NCBI GenBank assembly: GCA_019916065.1
Contig: CM034238.1
Location: forward strand, 23,799,246 to 23,863,245
Direction of reading: 5' to 3'
DNA: 64,000 nucleotides
Source: Vitellaria paradoxa
Lineage: Eukaryota; Streptophyta; Magnoliopsida; Ericales; Sapotaceae
Under the pieces are notes generated by a model. It was not told the origin of the DNA. It saw nothing but the letters and a program-made list of their open reading frames with translations, and did not search any database. Every line of letters begins with the position of its first letter. Position 1 is the stretch's first letter. Made by a program: the position numbers and the translations under genes. Of this stretch, positions 1-10,340 are shown one piece after another.

Positions 1-128
1 TTATATCTATGGAGAGGGCCAAGAAGACGAAGAAAAAAGTCATGGTTCGAACCTCATCTTCGATGGAAAAGACTAGCCCAAAGACCCGACCAAGAGAATG
101 AAAGAGAGCAATGAAGGAAAAGCTGGCC

Positions 129-215
129 GGTCCCGACCCCCTCTCCAGACGGTCGGGACCACAGAAAGTTAAAAACTTCAGACGGTCCCGACCCCCTCTC
201 CAAACGGTCGGGACC
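129..215. repeat. Duplicated 10-bp-stem hairpins in LTR U3
   Basis: GGTCCCGACC (129-138) pairs perfectly with GGTCGGGACC (151-160) across a 12-base loop. The same stem recurs at 184-193 and 206-215 with almost the same loop. The pair lies about 55-140 bp upstream of the LTR TATA box and is much more GC-rich than its surroundings. Confidence 0.85.
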
Positions 216-270
216 ATCCGTGATTTACAATTGCCGCGTGAAAGCTCCTCTTCTAGGGTTTTGTGGCATC

Positions 271-278
271 TATATAAA
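271..278 (+). promoter_or_regulatory. LTR TATA box
   Basis: TATATAAA lies in the expected place between the U3 hairpins and the presumed transcript start of the LTR at 1-1437. It probably drove the retroelement transcript. It is recognised by motif and position only. Confidence 0.6.
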
Positions 279-677
279 GACCCATTGCACGGTCAAGAGG
301 AGGGGGAAGCACCTTTTAATTTCGCACCTTCTATTAAGTATTAGAATAGAATTTTGAGAGTTTTTAGATTAGGTTTTAAGCTTGCATGCGTGGATTCATG
401 ATTCTTGTTGGAGCTTTCATCGTCGTCTTTGTAGTGATTCTTCACTTAATCTTTTACATTCGCTTTACGTTGTAAGTTGCACTTTAATCTACTTCGTTTT
501 ATTTCGTTTGGTTTCGTAATATCATGTTTTTCTTGTTTCAATTCTCTTTCCGTATGATTGAATGCTATTTAATTGTTTTAAGATGCTTCAAGTAGTTTTA
601 GCGTAAAACCCTAATCTTGATTCAACGAATCAAGAAAGGGTAGTTCACGAAAAGCCTTGGGGTGTTCGTAGTCCCTT

Positions 678-740
678 CGCGTAGGTTACGAAACCCTTCG
701 CGTAGGTTGCGAAACCTTTCGCGTAGGTTGCGAAACCTTT
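678..740. repeat. 21-bp tandem repeat, three copies, in LTR
   Basis: Three consecutive 21-bp units (678-698, 699-719, 720-740) contain the core CGCGTAGGTT. The period is a multiple of three, which keeps spurious open frames on both strands. The sister LTR near 35280 has a related but non-expanded stretch. Confidence 0.85.
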
Positions 741-1789
741 CGCGAAGGGATTTACCTTTTACAAATCTATTTTTTTTTCTATCTCGAAAACATTCGAATA
801 CGAAAATCCTTAACCAAATCCGTGTGAGATCACTGGTATGGATTTTCGTAACCAATCTTCAAATACTTTCGAATAGTCTTAAAAATTAGATTTTATTAAT
901 TTTTGGAGTTTAATTGAAAAACCCTAGGAAACAAAGGTCTTTAACCATATCCGCTTGATATCACTGGTACTGACCTTTGATTATAACACTTTTAAAACTT
1001 TTCAAATTAAACCCTGTTCTTCAAACAAACACACCCCAAGGCAAAGTAGTGAACTACCCGGACTTGACGTTGGATCAAGATCTTTATTCCTATTGAATTA
1101 AAATCCAACTTAGTTTTAGTTATAATTGCGTTATTAATTTTATTTTAATTTTTCGCTATCTAACTTAAGTCTCATTGAAATTCAGATTTTCTTATTTATT
1201 TTAATCTTAATTAATTGAAATCGAATTCATCTTTAATTTTGTTGAACTTTAGAACTTAGCAAACTTGAATTTCCAAACTTACTTTCCCTTAGTTTTTAGA
1301 ATTCCTTTCACATCTTAGAAACTAAATAACATTAGGCTCCCTGTGAATTCGACCTCGGACTCACCGAGTTTTAAAACTACGACTGCCCTCTTGCACTTGA
1401 GAGGTAGAACCCGAAACACTTTTTAGGGTCGGTCATTAAGCATAGGGATACAGAAGATAAGCTGGAAAGAGATTAATTTCTCTTAAATATTTCATCAGAA
1501 GAGTTATCTATTTTTTTCTTCTTCTTGCGCAGAGCTGGAGGACTTTATTTTTTTTCTGTAACAATTGTTGGATGATTGTAATTATTAAACTTAGACCTAA
1601 TTTGCTTTTAATTGGTATGTGATGTTAATCGTGTGGTTGGGACACTTAGATGGCTCTGTAATATTTTTCTCTATCTTTATTTTGTGCCCTATAGTTGAAA
1701 TCCCATCAAATGATTTAGTCCAATGACATATAAATATTGTTGGATAAACAAGGGATTTTGAATGTCTTAAATTTTTCTTGCAGGTCAAC

Positions 1790-1912
1790 TCCAGTTTGAA
1801 AGAAAAATTCTAGGGTATGACAGAGTATTATTATCATCTTATTTTTATACCTAACAAATAAATTCTAAGTCACCCTCAGGCATTCGAGTTATGAAAATCC
1901 AGGGCGTGACAA
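1790..1912 (-). mobile_element. Chromovirus-type LTR start remnants
   Basis: On the minus strand TGTCACGCCCTGG begins near 1912 and a second similar start, TGTCATACCCTAG, begins at 1822. TGTCAYRCCC is the usual 5' start of Del/Tekay-type gypsy LTRs. No coding part is attached, so this is a decayed end, perhaps two overlapping insertions. The call rests on the short terminal motif. Confidence 0.35.
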
Positions 1913-2324
1913 ATATACCACTCGTAGAGTGCAAATAGGTTCACTAACTAAAATTTAGTTAATTTAATTTTAAGTTAAAACTAAATCGAATTAGTTTAGT
2001 TAATTTGATTCTTCCTCAAATTTCGATAACCAAAAAAAAATTGACTAATTTAACGTTTGATTTCAATTCTACCTTAATAAACACTCTTAAAATCCTTCAC
2101 CTATTTTAAGTAAAATTATACGAGGTGCATGACAAATTTCAAATTGAGTGCAATTATTTTGTTTCACTCACCAACCAAACCCACGTATACATTTTTGAGT
2201 GCAAATGCGGGGAGCAGCCACTGCAGTAAAAAAGAAAGCTTCCTTCTCTGCTTAATTGCTTTCATGTGATCAAAGCATGCAAACAAAGCATGAAAAGCAT
2301 TTAAGCATGCGCTATTCTCTCTTG

Positions 2325-2356
<32 letters not shown>

Positions 2357-3894
2357 TACTCTCCTTGGATCACACACAAATGCCCTTTTCTTGAGCCACT
2401 TTAATACAAATCATGCATTGCATCGCATTCCCATCTCCTAGTCATAATGTCATTGGAAACCCCCCCCAGCATCTCTCTCTTCCTCTCTCTGTGGTAATAA
2501 CTTTACCACCCATGCATGTTTCCCATTTTCACCCTTTCTCTTTCAGCCAAAGTCCTCAGCCACTTTATTCTCAATCAAACTTTGCTTCAGCAAAGATGTC
2601 AGCTGCCAAATTAAACTCCTAGGAGTTTTAGTTATATCTATGCGTATTTCTTTTGGAAGTTTTAGTTATATCTATGTATATATCTATTTTGTTTTTGGAT
2701 GAAAGAAAAATGTTGCTGTCGAGATTTTATTAAATGCTCGCACTTGTGACGAAGGAATATTGTAGTTACAAATGTAATTATTTTTCCAAGCATCGTAATC
2801 ACACACGTATGGATAAATGTATTTAGGTTTCAAAAATTCAGTCATGTTAAAGGGCTTGATCCTGTCTTTGTTTCTCTCTTTTTCGAATTGTACAATAAGG
2901 CACTGTTACAAGCAGTCTGGAAGAACACTTGTCTATGTTGCTTTTGGAATTTGTGCAAGGGGTCGATATAACACCGGTGAGAATGATTACTAAGTAGTCG
3001 TTTGGGGTGTTGAAAAAATAATTTTTTTTTTTTTTTTTGTAATTTTTGTCCTGCTATCACGTGTCATTTTAGAAAAAGTTGTGTTTGATAAAATTTTGTG
3101 AAAATATGACATAATTAGAAAAAGTTGAAAAAAATTAGAGAAATTTGAATTTTTATTTTTTTGGGTGTAAAAATTTAAAGAAAGTTGAAAATGTTGAGAA
3201 AATTGGATCATTTGACCTTCATAACTTTGTTTATGCACACAATTGTAATTAATTTTGAAATAAATGTGAGATGACATCTATAACATAGAAGTTAAAAAAT
3301 GTTTACAGTGACTTAATTATATCTAATGTAGATTCAGATATGTGCCACAAAAAAATAAAAAAAAAATAGATCTAAGTAGAAAATGTAAAAAAGGTAAAAG
3401 GTGCATGAATTAAAGAGTTTTAAATAGCCACATCGAAAATAAAATCTTAATAAAAATAAATGAAAAATAATTCATGTTGTCAACTTAATTAGTTTAAAAC
3501 TAAAAATTTGTTGAATTTAGTGGACTGTTAAATTAGAAAATTAAAAATAATTAAATATTTATTTTTTTCTCTTTTTTTTTTTTCCTTTGTCAGACCCATA
3601 AGTCAAACGGTATTTAAATATTTGAATATGCCTAAATTAATGTAGTTGTAGCTATAGTCTCCTACCATGTGTTTACTTTATTCTAGCAGAGTAGGGTGGA
3701 TTATTGGGTAAACTATTTTTCCTTCATTGATCCCTCCCATGAGGGGAAAAATGAAAAGAAAAAGATACGACATAATCAAGTGACATAATTGTATAATCTT
3801 GATAATTTATAAGTGTGAGTTTTATGTACATTAGGATGGTATAATTGTGATGGTAACCAACAGCCCTTAAATAAAAATTAGATTTTAAAAATTT
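1913..3894. other. AT-rich intergenic DNA, no gene seen
   Basis: No frame here looks coding. It holds a (CT)n-(AT)n tract at about 2323-2356, a T run near 3008-3038, and AT-rich sequence with a GTTTGG-type start near 3000 that may be a decayed MITE. Confidence 0.5.
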
Positions 3895-4206
3895 AAGCAG
3901 CATTTGGTTTATTTTTATTTTTTATTTTTCATATTTTATACTTTAAAAATCCCCAACATAAGGAAACAGAAAATATTCTTTTTACTTATTTTGAGAATTT
4001 TTTATTTTATGTTAAATACGCCTAAAATAATTTTTTGTCATTTTTCATTTTATGTACAAACTCATTTTCAGTTGTTTAAGATAAATTTTGAAAATACAAG
4101 TAACCCAATGTGTTTTGAGCTATTTTTTTCTATTTTTCAAAGTTTAAAATGACAAATGAGTTCAAAAAAAAAATAAAAAATAAAAAAACAAACTAAATAC
4201 CACCTT
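3895..4206 (+). mobile_element. MITE family A, copy 1
   Basis: This roughly 310-bp element starts AAGCAGCATTTGGTTT and ends with an imperfect inverted copy, AACTAAATACCACCTT. Its interior matches 8648-8968 and, in reverse, 52980-53313, including a conserved block around 'atttttcattttrtgtaaa'. It has no coding potential. The superfamily is uncertain because no clear target-site duplication was found. Confidence 0.7.
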
Positions 4207-4345
4207 AAATTAATATAGATCGTGACATTTATATGTAAATGGCCCAGTGTACAGTGAGTGGTTAGCTCTCATTAAATAAATGCAATGCATTTCGGCATTT
4301 TGTCTCCCGCCATGTTTAATACCAGAAAGATGGTGACAAGTCATG

Positions 4346-4349
<4 letters not shown>

Positions 4350-4379
<30 letters not shown>
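4350..4379. repeat. (TA)15 microsatellite
   Basis: A pure dinucleotide run. Similar AT runs occur at about 13208-13229, 19009-19034, 20440-20463 and 51801-51825. Confidence 0.95.
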
Positions 4380-4382
<3 letters not shown>

Positions 4383-4707
4383 CATATATATAAATATTAT
4401 CAAGTCCAACTCTATTAAAAGTGTTATCACTCGGATTGAGGGATGCATGCAAGAGCCCATGTGGTTGGAGTAGTCTTTCAATCCTCCCCAAAATTTAGTG
4501 TGCTTCAATGTATATATATTTATCAAGAGATAATAATTCCACACCAAGATATAAGATTGATGACATGAGATGTCTTACATACATAACTTGATAGGTGGAG
4601 TCCTTTTCGGAGCTTTAAGATCAGATTCTTATCCATCATTAGTTGAAAGCAATCAATTTAATTAATTAATTGTGGGCTTATTTGACTTGAACATACTAGA
4701 TTAATAA

Positions 4708-4879
4708 AAAAAAAAAAAAATAGTTCATCTGGTCGCAAACGCTCTCTAGCTAGTGCGGGGTAGGAGAGGGTATGCGCATTTGTACGCAGCCTCACCTTTG
4801 CATTTGCATGCAAAGAGACTGTTTCCACGCTTCGAAGGTCACCAGTAAAGTAATTTACCATTATGCCAAGACTCGCTAG
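4708..4879 (-). mobile_element. Au-like SINE with 16-bp target-site duplication
   Basis: On the minus strand the body has a tRNA-like 5' part: an A-box-like TGGCATAATGG and a B-box-like segment around GACCTTCGAAGC. A block follows around GAAACAGTCTC and AGGCTGCGTACA, typical of the plant Au SINE family, and the element ends in about 14 T residues. It is flanked by a perfect 16-bp direct repeat, CATACTAGATTAATAA, at 4692-4707 and 4880-4895. This is the product expected from LINE-assisted retroposition of a Pol III transcript. The family name rests on remembered similarity of the internal blocks. The intact flanks imply a fairly recent insertion. Confidence 0.85.
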
Positions 4880-4895
4880 CATACTAGATTAATAA

Positions 4896-5800
4896 CATTT
4901 GAAAATTAAATGAAGATCCAATTACCAGTTACCTATCGTCTCTCTTTAGTCTCCTTGTCTCTTTCACTGTGGCCCATTAGGCATGTACACGCTGAGGGAA
5001 TAAAGAGCAAAGAGAAGATGCAAAGAAAGATTTCAAGAAAAGCAAATAACAAAGCAAGCAGATTTCAGATCTCTCTCTCTCTCTCTTTCTCTCTCTATAT
5101 AGGTACAAAATTAAATAATATGTTTATGAGAATCGTATCACATACATGAACATATGAACCCTTTTGTCAGCATCTCATGCGAATATTTAATTACTAAAAC
5201 ATATGTGCGGGGATAAAAAGTCTGAAAAACTGGACGAAGAGATTCTTGATTAAGAATTCTCTAATGACAAAGTGAAAAGAAGCTTAAGAGAATAATAAGT
5301 AAGATACAAGTGTTTAGTTGACAATAGTGAACATAACTGATTTTTTGTGTTAAATGTTGTATTTATAATAAGATAGAATGATTAAGCAACCGAGATAATA
5401 ATTAAAAAAGAAATAATTTTCCATTTCTTACGCGAATATCTTGTATATATAACGGTTTACTTTGTATTAAATGCCTATAACTAAATACTATGTGGAAAGA
5501 ATCAGGTGGTGGATGAGATGTGACCATAAAGAATGTCCAAACGTTACATCAGTTTGTCACTTGTGAGGTAACAAACAAATTTAGTTAAGAAAAAAGTAAT
5601 AAAAATGAACCGAATTTATTATTAGACAACAATTATAGTTAAGATTAAACCAACATTTATACCTTTTGTTCTGAGACCCAATTGCTGTGATCGAAAACTG
5701 AATAGAACTAATACCAAATATCTCTCTACTCAACACACACATGCCTGGGATGATGCCACGTGTATTTAGTATTTTTTATACCAACAATATATAATCTTGT
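4896..5800. other. Intergenic DNA, no gene seen
   Basis: Only a CT tract at about 5071-5097 stands out. No frame resembles a protein. Confidence 0.5.
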
Positions 5801-6440
5801 TGTTAGAATATTAATATTATAGAATATTTATATTTAGTATGTCCCCTAAGATTTCAACCTCGTATAGAAATTCCCTATACCTTGTATAGCAATTCCGTAG
5901 TTTATATATCTTGTGTAACTATTCAATTGATGAATATGTAATAATTATTACTATTTTTCTTTTCTCTCCAACTCAATTGTTCTACAATTCTAAAATAGTA
6001 TCAAGAGTTATGGCTACTTAATCATTTCTAAATCCGATGCGTCTCCACCTAAAACAATATAGAAAACTCAAATTTTTTTTTCTTTTCTGTATTCTTTCAA
6101 CTGTTTTCGATTCCTGGACTTGCCTTTGCCCCTTGAATTTCAGCATCTAGCTATCATCACATTCTTCTCGCCGAGATGAGGCCAGTCCGCCTCTCATGAG
6201 CCAAACCGCTGCTGCACGCTCTTTCACGCGCCGCCACAAGATTTCTGGGCTCTGGTCCACCAGCCACGCACTTCCACGCACCTTCTCATGGCTCAAATCC
6301 AACCAACTAGCCACCCAGCCACTTTGCTTTCACAAGGCTCAACTCACAGTCACGGGCTCTAGCGCGGCTCAGGCACGGCTCAGACTAAGTCATTTTACTC
6401 CCCCATGACTCAAACCGGTTTACTCTCCAGTTCACTTAAC
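5801..6440 (+). mobile_element. Decayed copia LTR plus leader
   Basis: A short LTR runs from TGTTAGAATATT (5801) to about 5995. It is followed directly by TAGTATCAAGAG, a one-transition variant of the initiator-tRNA-Met primer site. The next 430 bp resemble the leader of the intact copia element in style: both carry CACGCGCCGCC and AACCGGTTT segments. No gag-pol and no second LTR follow, so it is a truncated relic. The LTR sequence differs from that of the intact element, so it is a cousin and not a direct copy. Confidence 0.65.
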
Positions 6441-8647
6441 ACTTATTCTTTTGTAGATAGAAGTGTTTGGAGGTGTAAAAATTAGTATAAATTTGTAAAA
6501 GTTATATTTTCATAGTTTGTGCAATAAATAAAAAATTTAAACTTTGTACAAATTTGTAAACTTTTACAAAATTTTGTTGAGCTCCAGAAGAATAGTAAAG
6601 GCACAATTGACTGTAAAAATTCAATAATTTACGTATAGAAGTTTAAGTCACAGTTGGGAACTAAAAGGAAACTCATAAATGACCACGTCATTGCTTAACA
6701 TTGACAATGTTTCCAAATGAGACTATGTAAAGTGACACAGGACCAAGTTAAAGGTAAGGAAGGGAAAATGAAAGTTTTGATCAAAGTAAGTAATGCCAAA
6801 AATAGATAAGCAAGGAGTATGCAAGCATGGGACAAAATAAAGTCATAAAATGCCAGAAATTCAAAGCAAAATTTGCTTTTTCTACTTTTTATAATTTATC
6901 CATCAGATTGTCAATCATTAATCAGAAGGTGGTGGTGGGGTAATTAGTATTAGTAGTGAAGAGAGAGAGAGAAAGAGAGAGAGAGAGGAGAGAGAGAGAA
7001 AGAGAGAGAGGGTACTACTAATGGATCGTGTAAAAGGAAAGGTAGTCTTTTTATGTCTGTATGTGTGTATTTTGTTCTTAAAATTGCTTTGAATCTCATG
7101 CCCTGTTGGGAAGAATAATGTTTGGGTTGGTGGCATTTCATTCCATGGCCATTAAGTTTGAGTCTCTGTCTGGCTAGTCCAGACAAAAATTAAAAAGTGA
7201 ATGGGAATGTTCTTCCCAACGGCTAGTTCTCTTTGCTTTTTGGTCTTTCAAAATTCATTAAAAGAGAAAGGGAAAAGAATTAATTATATATACCACTGGA
7301 TGAGGACCCCCAAAGGGAGAGAAAGCGCAGCTACCTCCCCACCCCCCAATTAATGTTCCAAATCACTACACATATAATTGTCACAATTTAGAAACAGCTC
7401 ATAAGCCATGACATCTAGTCTTCATTCTAGAGGTAGCCTTAATTTGCAAATTAAAAAGATCAATTGAACCTTCCATTGGTTGGTATTTAATTAATTTGGC
7501 TTTGCAATAACTAGCTTTGAGTACCTAGATTAAGCATTGGATGTTAAGGTTCAAACATATGGTATCAAAAATCATGAAGATTATCTTAAGTTACATAGTT
7601 TTGAAAAGTAGTAATAATCAGTAATGATAACAGAAAATAATGGATGTAATGAAAGTATAACATGAAATAACAGAGGTTTAATGGGAATAGAGAGACTCAA
7701 AAATATTATGACGTTACGTGATGATAATGATCAATTTTTAAAACTATAATAAGTGGCAAGGTTAGATGCAGGCACCTAATTGTAAATTTGAAAAGGTCGC
7801 AAATTCGATTATGCAAAGAGGCATTCTTATAGTCATTCTCTTTTGACTTCATATTAATTTGATTTAAGTGGGGGTGCGAATATAGAGGGTGGACGCATTT
7901 TTTTTTCTAAGTTTACTTTCCGACCACGAGCCTAACGAGTGCTTCTTGGTCATTGAAAAAGAAAAAGGGAAAAAAAAAAAAAAATCTGGTCCCTAGCTTC
8001 GAATATTTCATCCAATCTTAGGAAATATATATGATTGCAGTAACTACTAGAGTCATTAAAGTCACCCACCTTAAACACAAGGCTCACAAATATTCAGGTT
8101 AATTATCGCATGGTAGTAACTTTATATAATAATGACCCCTTTGTGTCTAATTATATATATATATACGTATTAGTTAATGTCCGTGCAAATTATGAACCAT
8201 TCAGCTCTCCTCCTTTCATGCAACATATATAACTGTTATATTAACCGATATGTTTTATTATATAAATATACTATTGTAATTTAAGATACAAAAATGGCTC
8301 TAGACAAGTAACAGTAGATTATTTAAGTTTTATCTGAAAATATTATCGAATTTAAAAATAAATTTAAAATTGGCTCCTTAAATTTTTGAATTGATCTCAA
8401 ATGAAATTTTAATTAGAGCTTGAATAACTAATTAACTATTTATTTTAATTATATGGATTTAAGTTTATATAGGGCTTAATTCAAAATAACTACACTGCTA
8501 CAAATATTGTATTCAAATTAGGGTTACTATATATTATAATAAAACCATCCCAATTAAACTTTTAACGAAGCGAACACGGACCAAAGTTTAAAGAATTATT
8601 CTGTTGGTTTGCTTCTTCCGTTGATTTGGGTGTTTTTGTGAAAAATT
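6441..8647. other. Intergenic DNA, no gene seen
   Basis: Contains a possible small MITE starting with GTGTTTGGAGG near 6468, a GA microsatellite at 6958-7011 and otherwise featureless AT-rich sequence. Confidence 0.5.
6958..7011. repeat. (GA)n microsatellite
   Basis: A 54-bp imperfect GA tract. Another lies at about 11540-11572; CT versions lie at 20189-20225. Confidence 0.95.
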
Positions 8648-8968
8648 AAAGTAACATTTGGTTTGTATTTTTATTTTTTATTTTTTATTTTTTTTTTTTG
8701 TTTCTGGATTCATATTTAAAAAATACTGATAATGCATTAGATTTGATATTTTTTATTTTGTGTTTCGAGATTTTCTTTATTTTTTTGTTAAAAAGACTCA
8801 AAATGATTTTTGGTATTTTTCATTTTGTGTAAATCTCTTTTCTATTTTTTAAAACAGTTTTGAAAACATAAACAACTAAATGTATTTTAAATTATTTGTC
8901 TTATTTTTAAAAATATAAAATAAAAAAATAGATGCAAAACAGGTATAATAAACCCAACATGCCACCTT
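8648..8968 (+). mobile_element. MITE family A, copy 2
   Basis: The left end AAAGTAACATTTGGTTT and the inverted right end (reading AAGGTGGCATGTTGGGTTT) form imperfect terminal inverted repeats. The interior matches copy 1 at 3895 and the inverted copy at 52980. About 320 bp, noncoding. Confidence 0.7.
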
Positions 8969-9969
8969 CTAGTGGCCCATGCAGGAACTATCCCGAATTG
9001 TAAGCAATGCATCGCATGCTATTTTATGGCCGAGGAAAAAGTTTAGTGAATGCACAAAAGGAGAAATTGTCTCGGAAATTTGAGAACATGAAACTTTGGG
9101 AACACAAATTAAATAGAACAAAATGATACAGATTGCACGAGTGTGAGATGAGCTAAAATGATAGTCTATCTGCAGCTTTCAAAAAGCTAACATGCAAGGG
9201 AGGATAATGCTATATTCTGAAATTTTCAATGCCAAGGAACCAAAACAAAAGATCCTGAGGGTGCTATATTGGTGAAAGTATGAACTTGGTACTCCCACTT
9301 CTTGTGTATGAGAGGGCCGGTGAGAGATATAAATGGAAGAAAAGTGGGTACATAGAGTGTGAAGTTAGCAAACGTGATGTCCCATATATATATATATATA
9401 TGGTGGTGGTCACCCTTTAAAAGTGATGCACTGCAGAGAACGTGTTATTGAGTATTTGCCTAACAATGCTTATGCAACTTCTACAAAACTCTCGCATATC
9501 AGTCTCTCGTCCGGGTATATGAAAATTAGAGTTCGAAGTAGGGTATGAGACATAAAAAAGAGAAGCTGACATCAAGTTTCTCGGTGACGTCAAGTTTCGA
9601 TATCAGTTTGGTGATGTCAAGTTTGAAAACTATTGAATTAAAAATATATGAATGCATTTGAATCATTACATTTTAATTCAATAGTTTCCGATTTTGACAT
9701 TAAAAATACGTAAATATATCTGAATCATTAAATTTTAATTCAATTGTCTCGATTTTGATATCACTCTGAATTGACATCAAAACTAATATCAGCTACCAAA
9801 TCGATAGGACTTCCGACCATGCAGAGGTAAGAGTAAGACTTAATTTTTTTTTTTGAAGTGTGTAAATTTAGATTAATGGGAGTAATTATAAGATCTTGGA
9901 ACATTCCTTCATTTACAAAATTGTATACATCCATACATCTATACTAGAGGTTGAGATTCCCCAATATGT
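8969..9969. other. Intergenic DNA with short repeats, no gene seen
   Basis: Contains 'tgaYRtcaagttt' repeated three times near 9566-9625, a long perfect hairpin at 9627-9687 and a roughly 73-bp near-duplicate just after it. No coding frame is convincing. Confidence 0.5.
9627..9687. repeat. 17-bp perfect inverted repeat (hairpin)
   Basis: AAACTATTGAATTAAAA at 9627-9643 is exactly complementary to 9671-9687, with a 27-base loop. No transposon boundaries were recognised around it. Confidence 0.85.
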
Positions 9970-9989
9970 CTAAAAGTTACTATTTAATA

Positions 9990-10340
9990 CATTATACTGC
10001 AATTTTATAGATTGAAAAGTTCTCACTTTAACTTCATGCTTGATAGCCCTCAAAATGCCTTGACAAGTGTTGGAGCCTGGAGGTCCCTTTAAAGTGTTCC
10101 GCTCCAACCAAATATGGTGAGACTTGATTTCAGGGTTAGATTGGACTAGTGTACGGTATTGGAGAGAGGACACTAATCCATTCCGGTCAGCAGTGAGGAG
10201 AGACGGTAAAAAGTGAAGTGCACCATATGGGTCCTCTTGGTCCATTTGGATATGCGCTACTATTTCAATCTAACGGTAGAGGGAAGCACTACAGGGTGAA
10301 CTGCATTGCAGACCCTTGATCCAGTTCAGAGATGATAATG
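9990..10340. other. Unrecognised GC-richer island
   Basis: This stretch is clearly richer in G and C than its neighbours. A minus-strand open frame of 91 codons covers 9970-10245 but matches no family I recognise. It may be an eroded coding segment of a retroelement or gene. No function is proposed. Confidence 0.3.

Larger units (their letters stand above)
1..1437 (+). mobile_element. Athila/Tat-like gypsy LTR, left end outside the window
   Basis: This is the right part of a long terminal repeat. It shares ordered blocks with the LTR at 34495-36162: a TATA box after duplicated hairpins, the 19-bp palindrome CTTGATTCAACGAATCAAG (616-634 here, 35219-35237 there), two internal repeats around 'atcactggta', a block reading like 'attcgacctc-gactcaccgag', and the same GGTCA terminus. 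In the second copy that terminus is followed by a gypsy primer-binding site. Here no primer site follows position 1437, so this is probably a solo LTR or the 3' LTR of an element lying to the left. The lineage name is inferred from LTR style and from the gag next to the sister copy. Confidence 0.7.

Noticed and set aside
676..745. Possible CRISPR-like direct repeats
   Set aside because: Plant nuclear LTR with contiguous 21-bp tandem units and no spacers.
622..889. Open frames on both strands over the 21-bp repeat
   Set aside because: Produced by a tandem repeat with period divisible by three; not proteins.
1438..1500. Primer-binding site after the first LTR
   Set aside because: No TGGCGCC or similar string follows position 1437, unlike the sister copy at 36169.
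2256..2622. Small plus-strand frames with Leu/Ser-rich sequence
   Set aside because: Arise from the CT/AT microsatellite; no homology or gene context.
4708..4879. A true tRNA gene
   Set aside because: A- and B-box-like motifs are there but no cloverleaf; SINE structure with target duplications explains it.
9970..10245. 91-codon minus-strand frame
   Set aside because: No domain recognised; recorded only as a GC-richer island.
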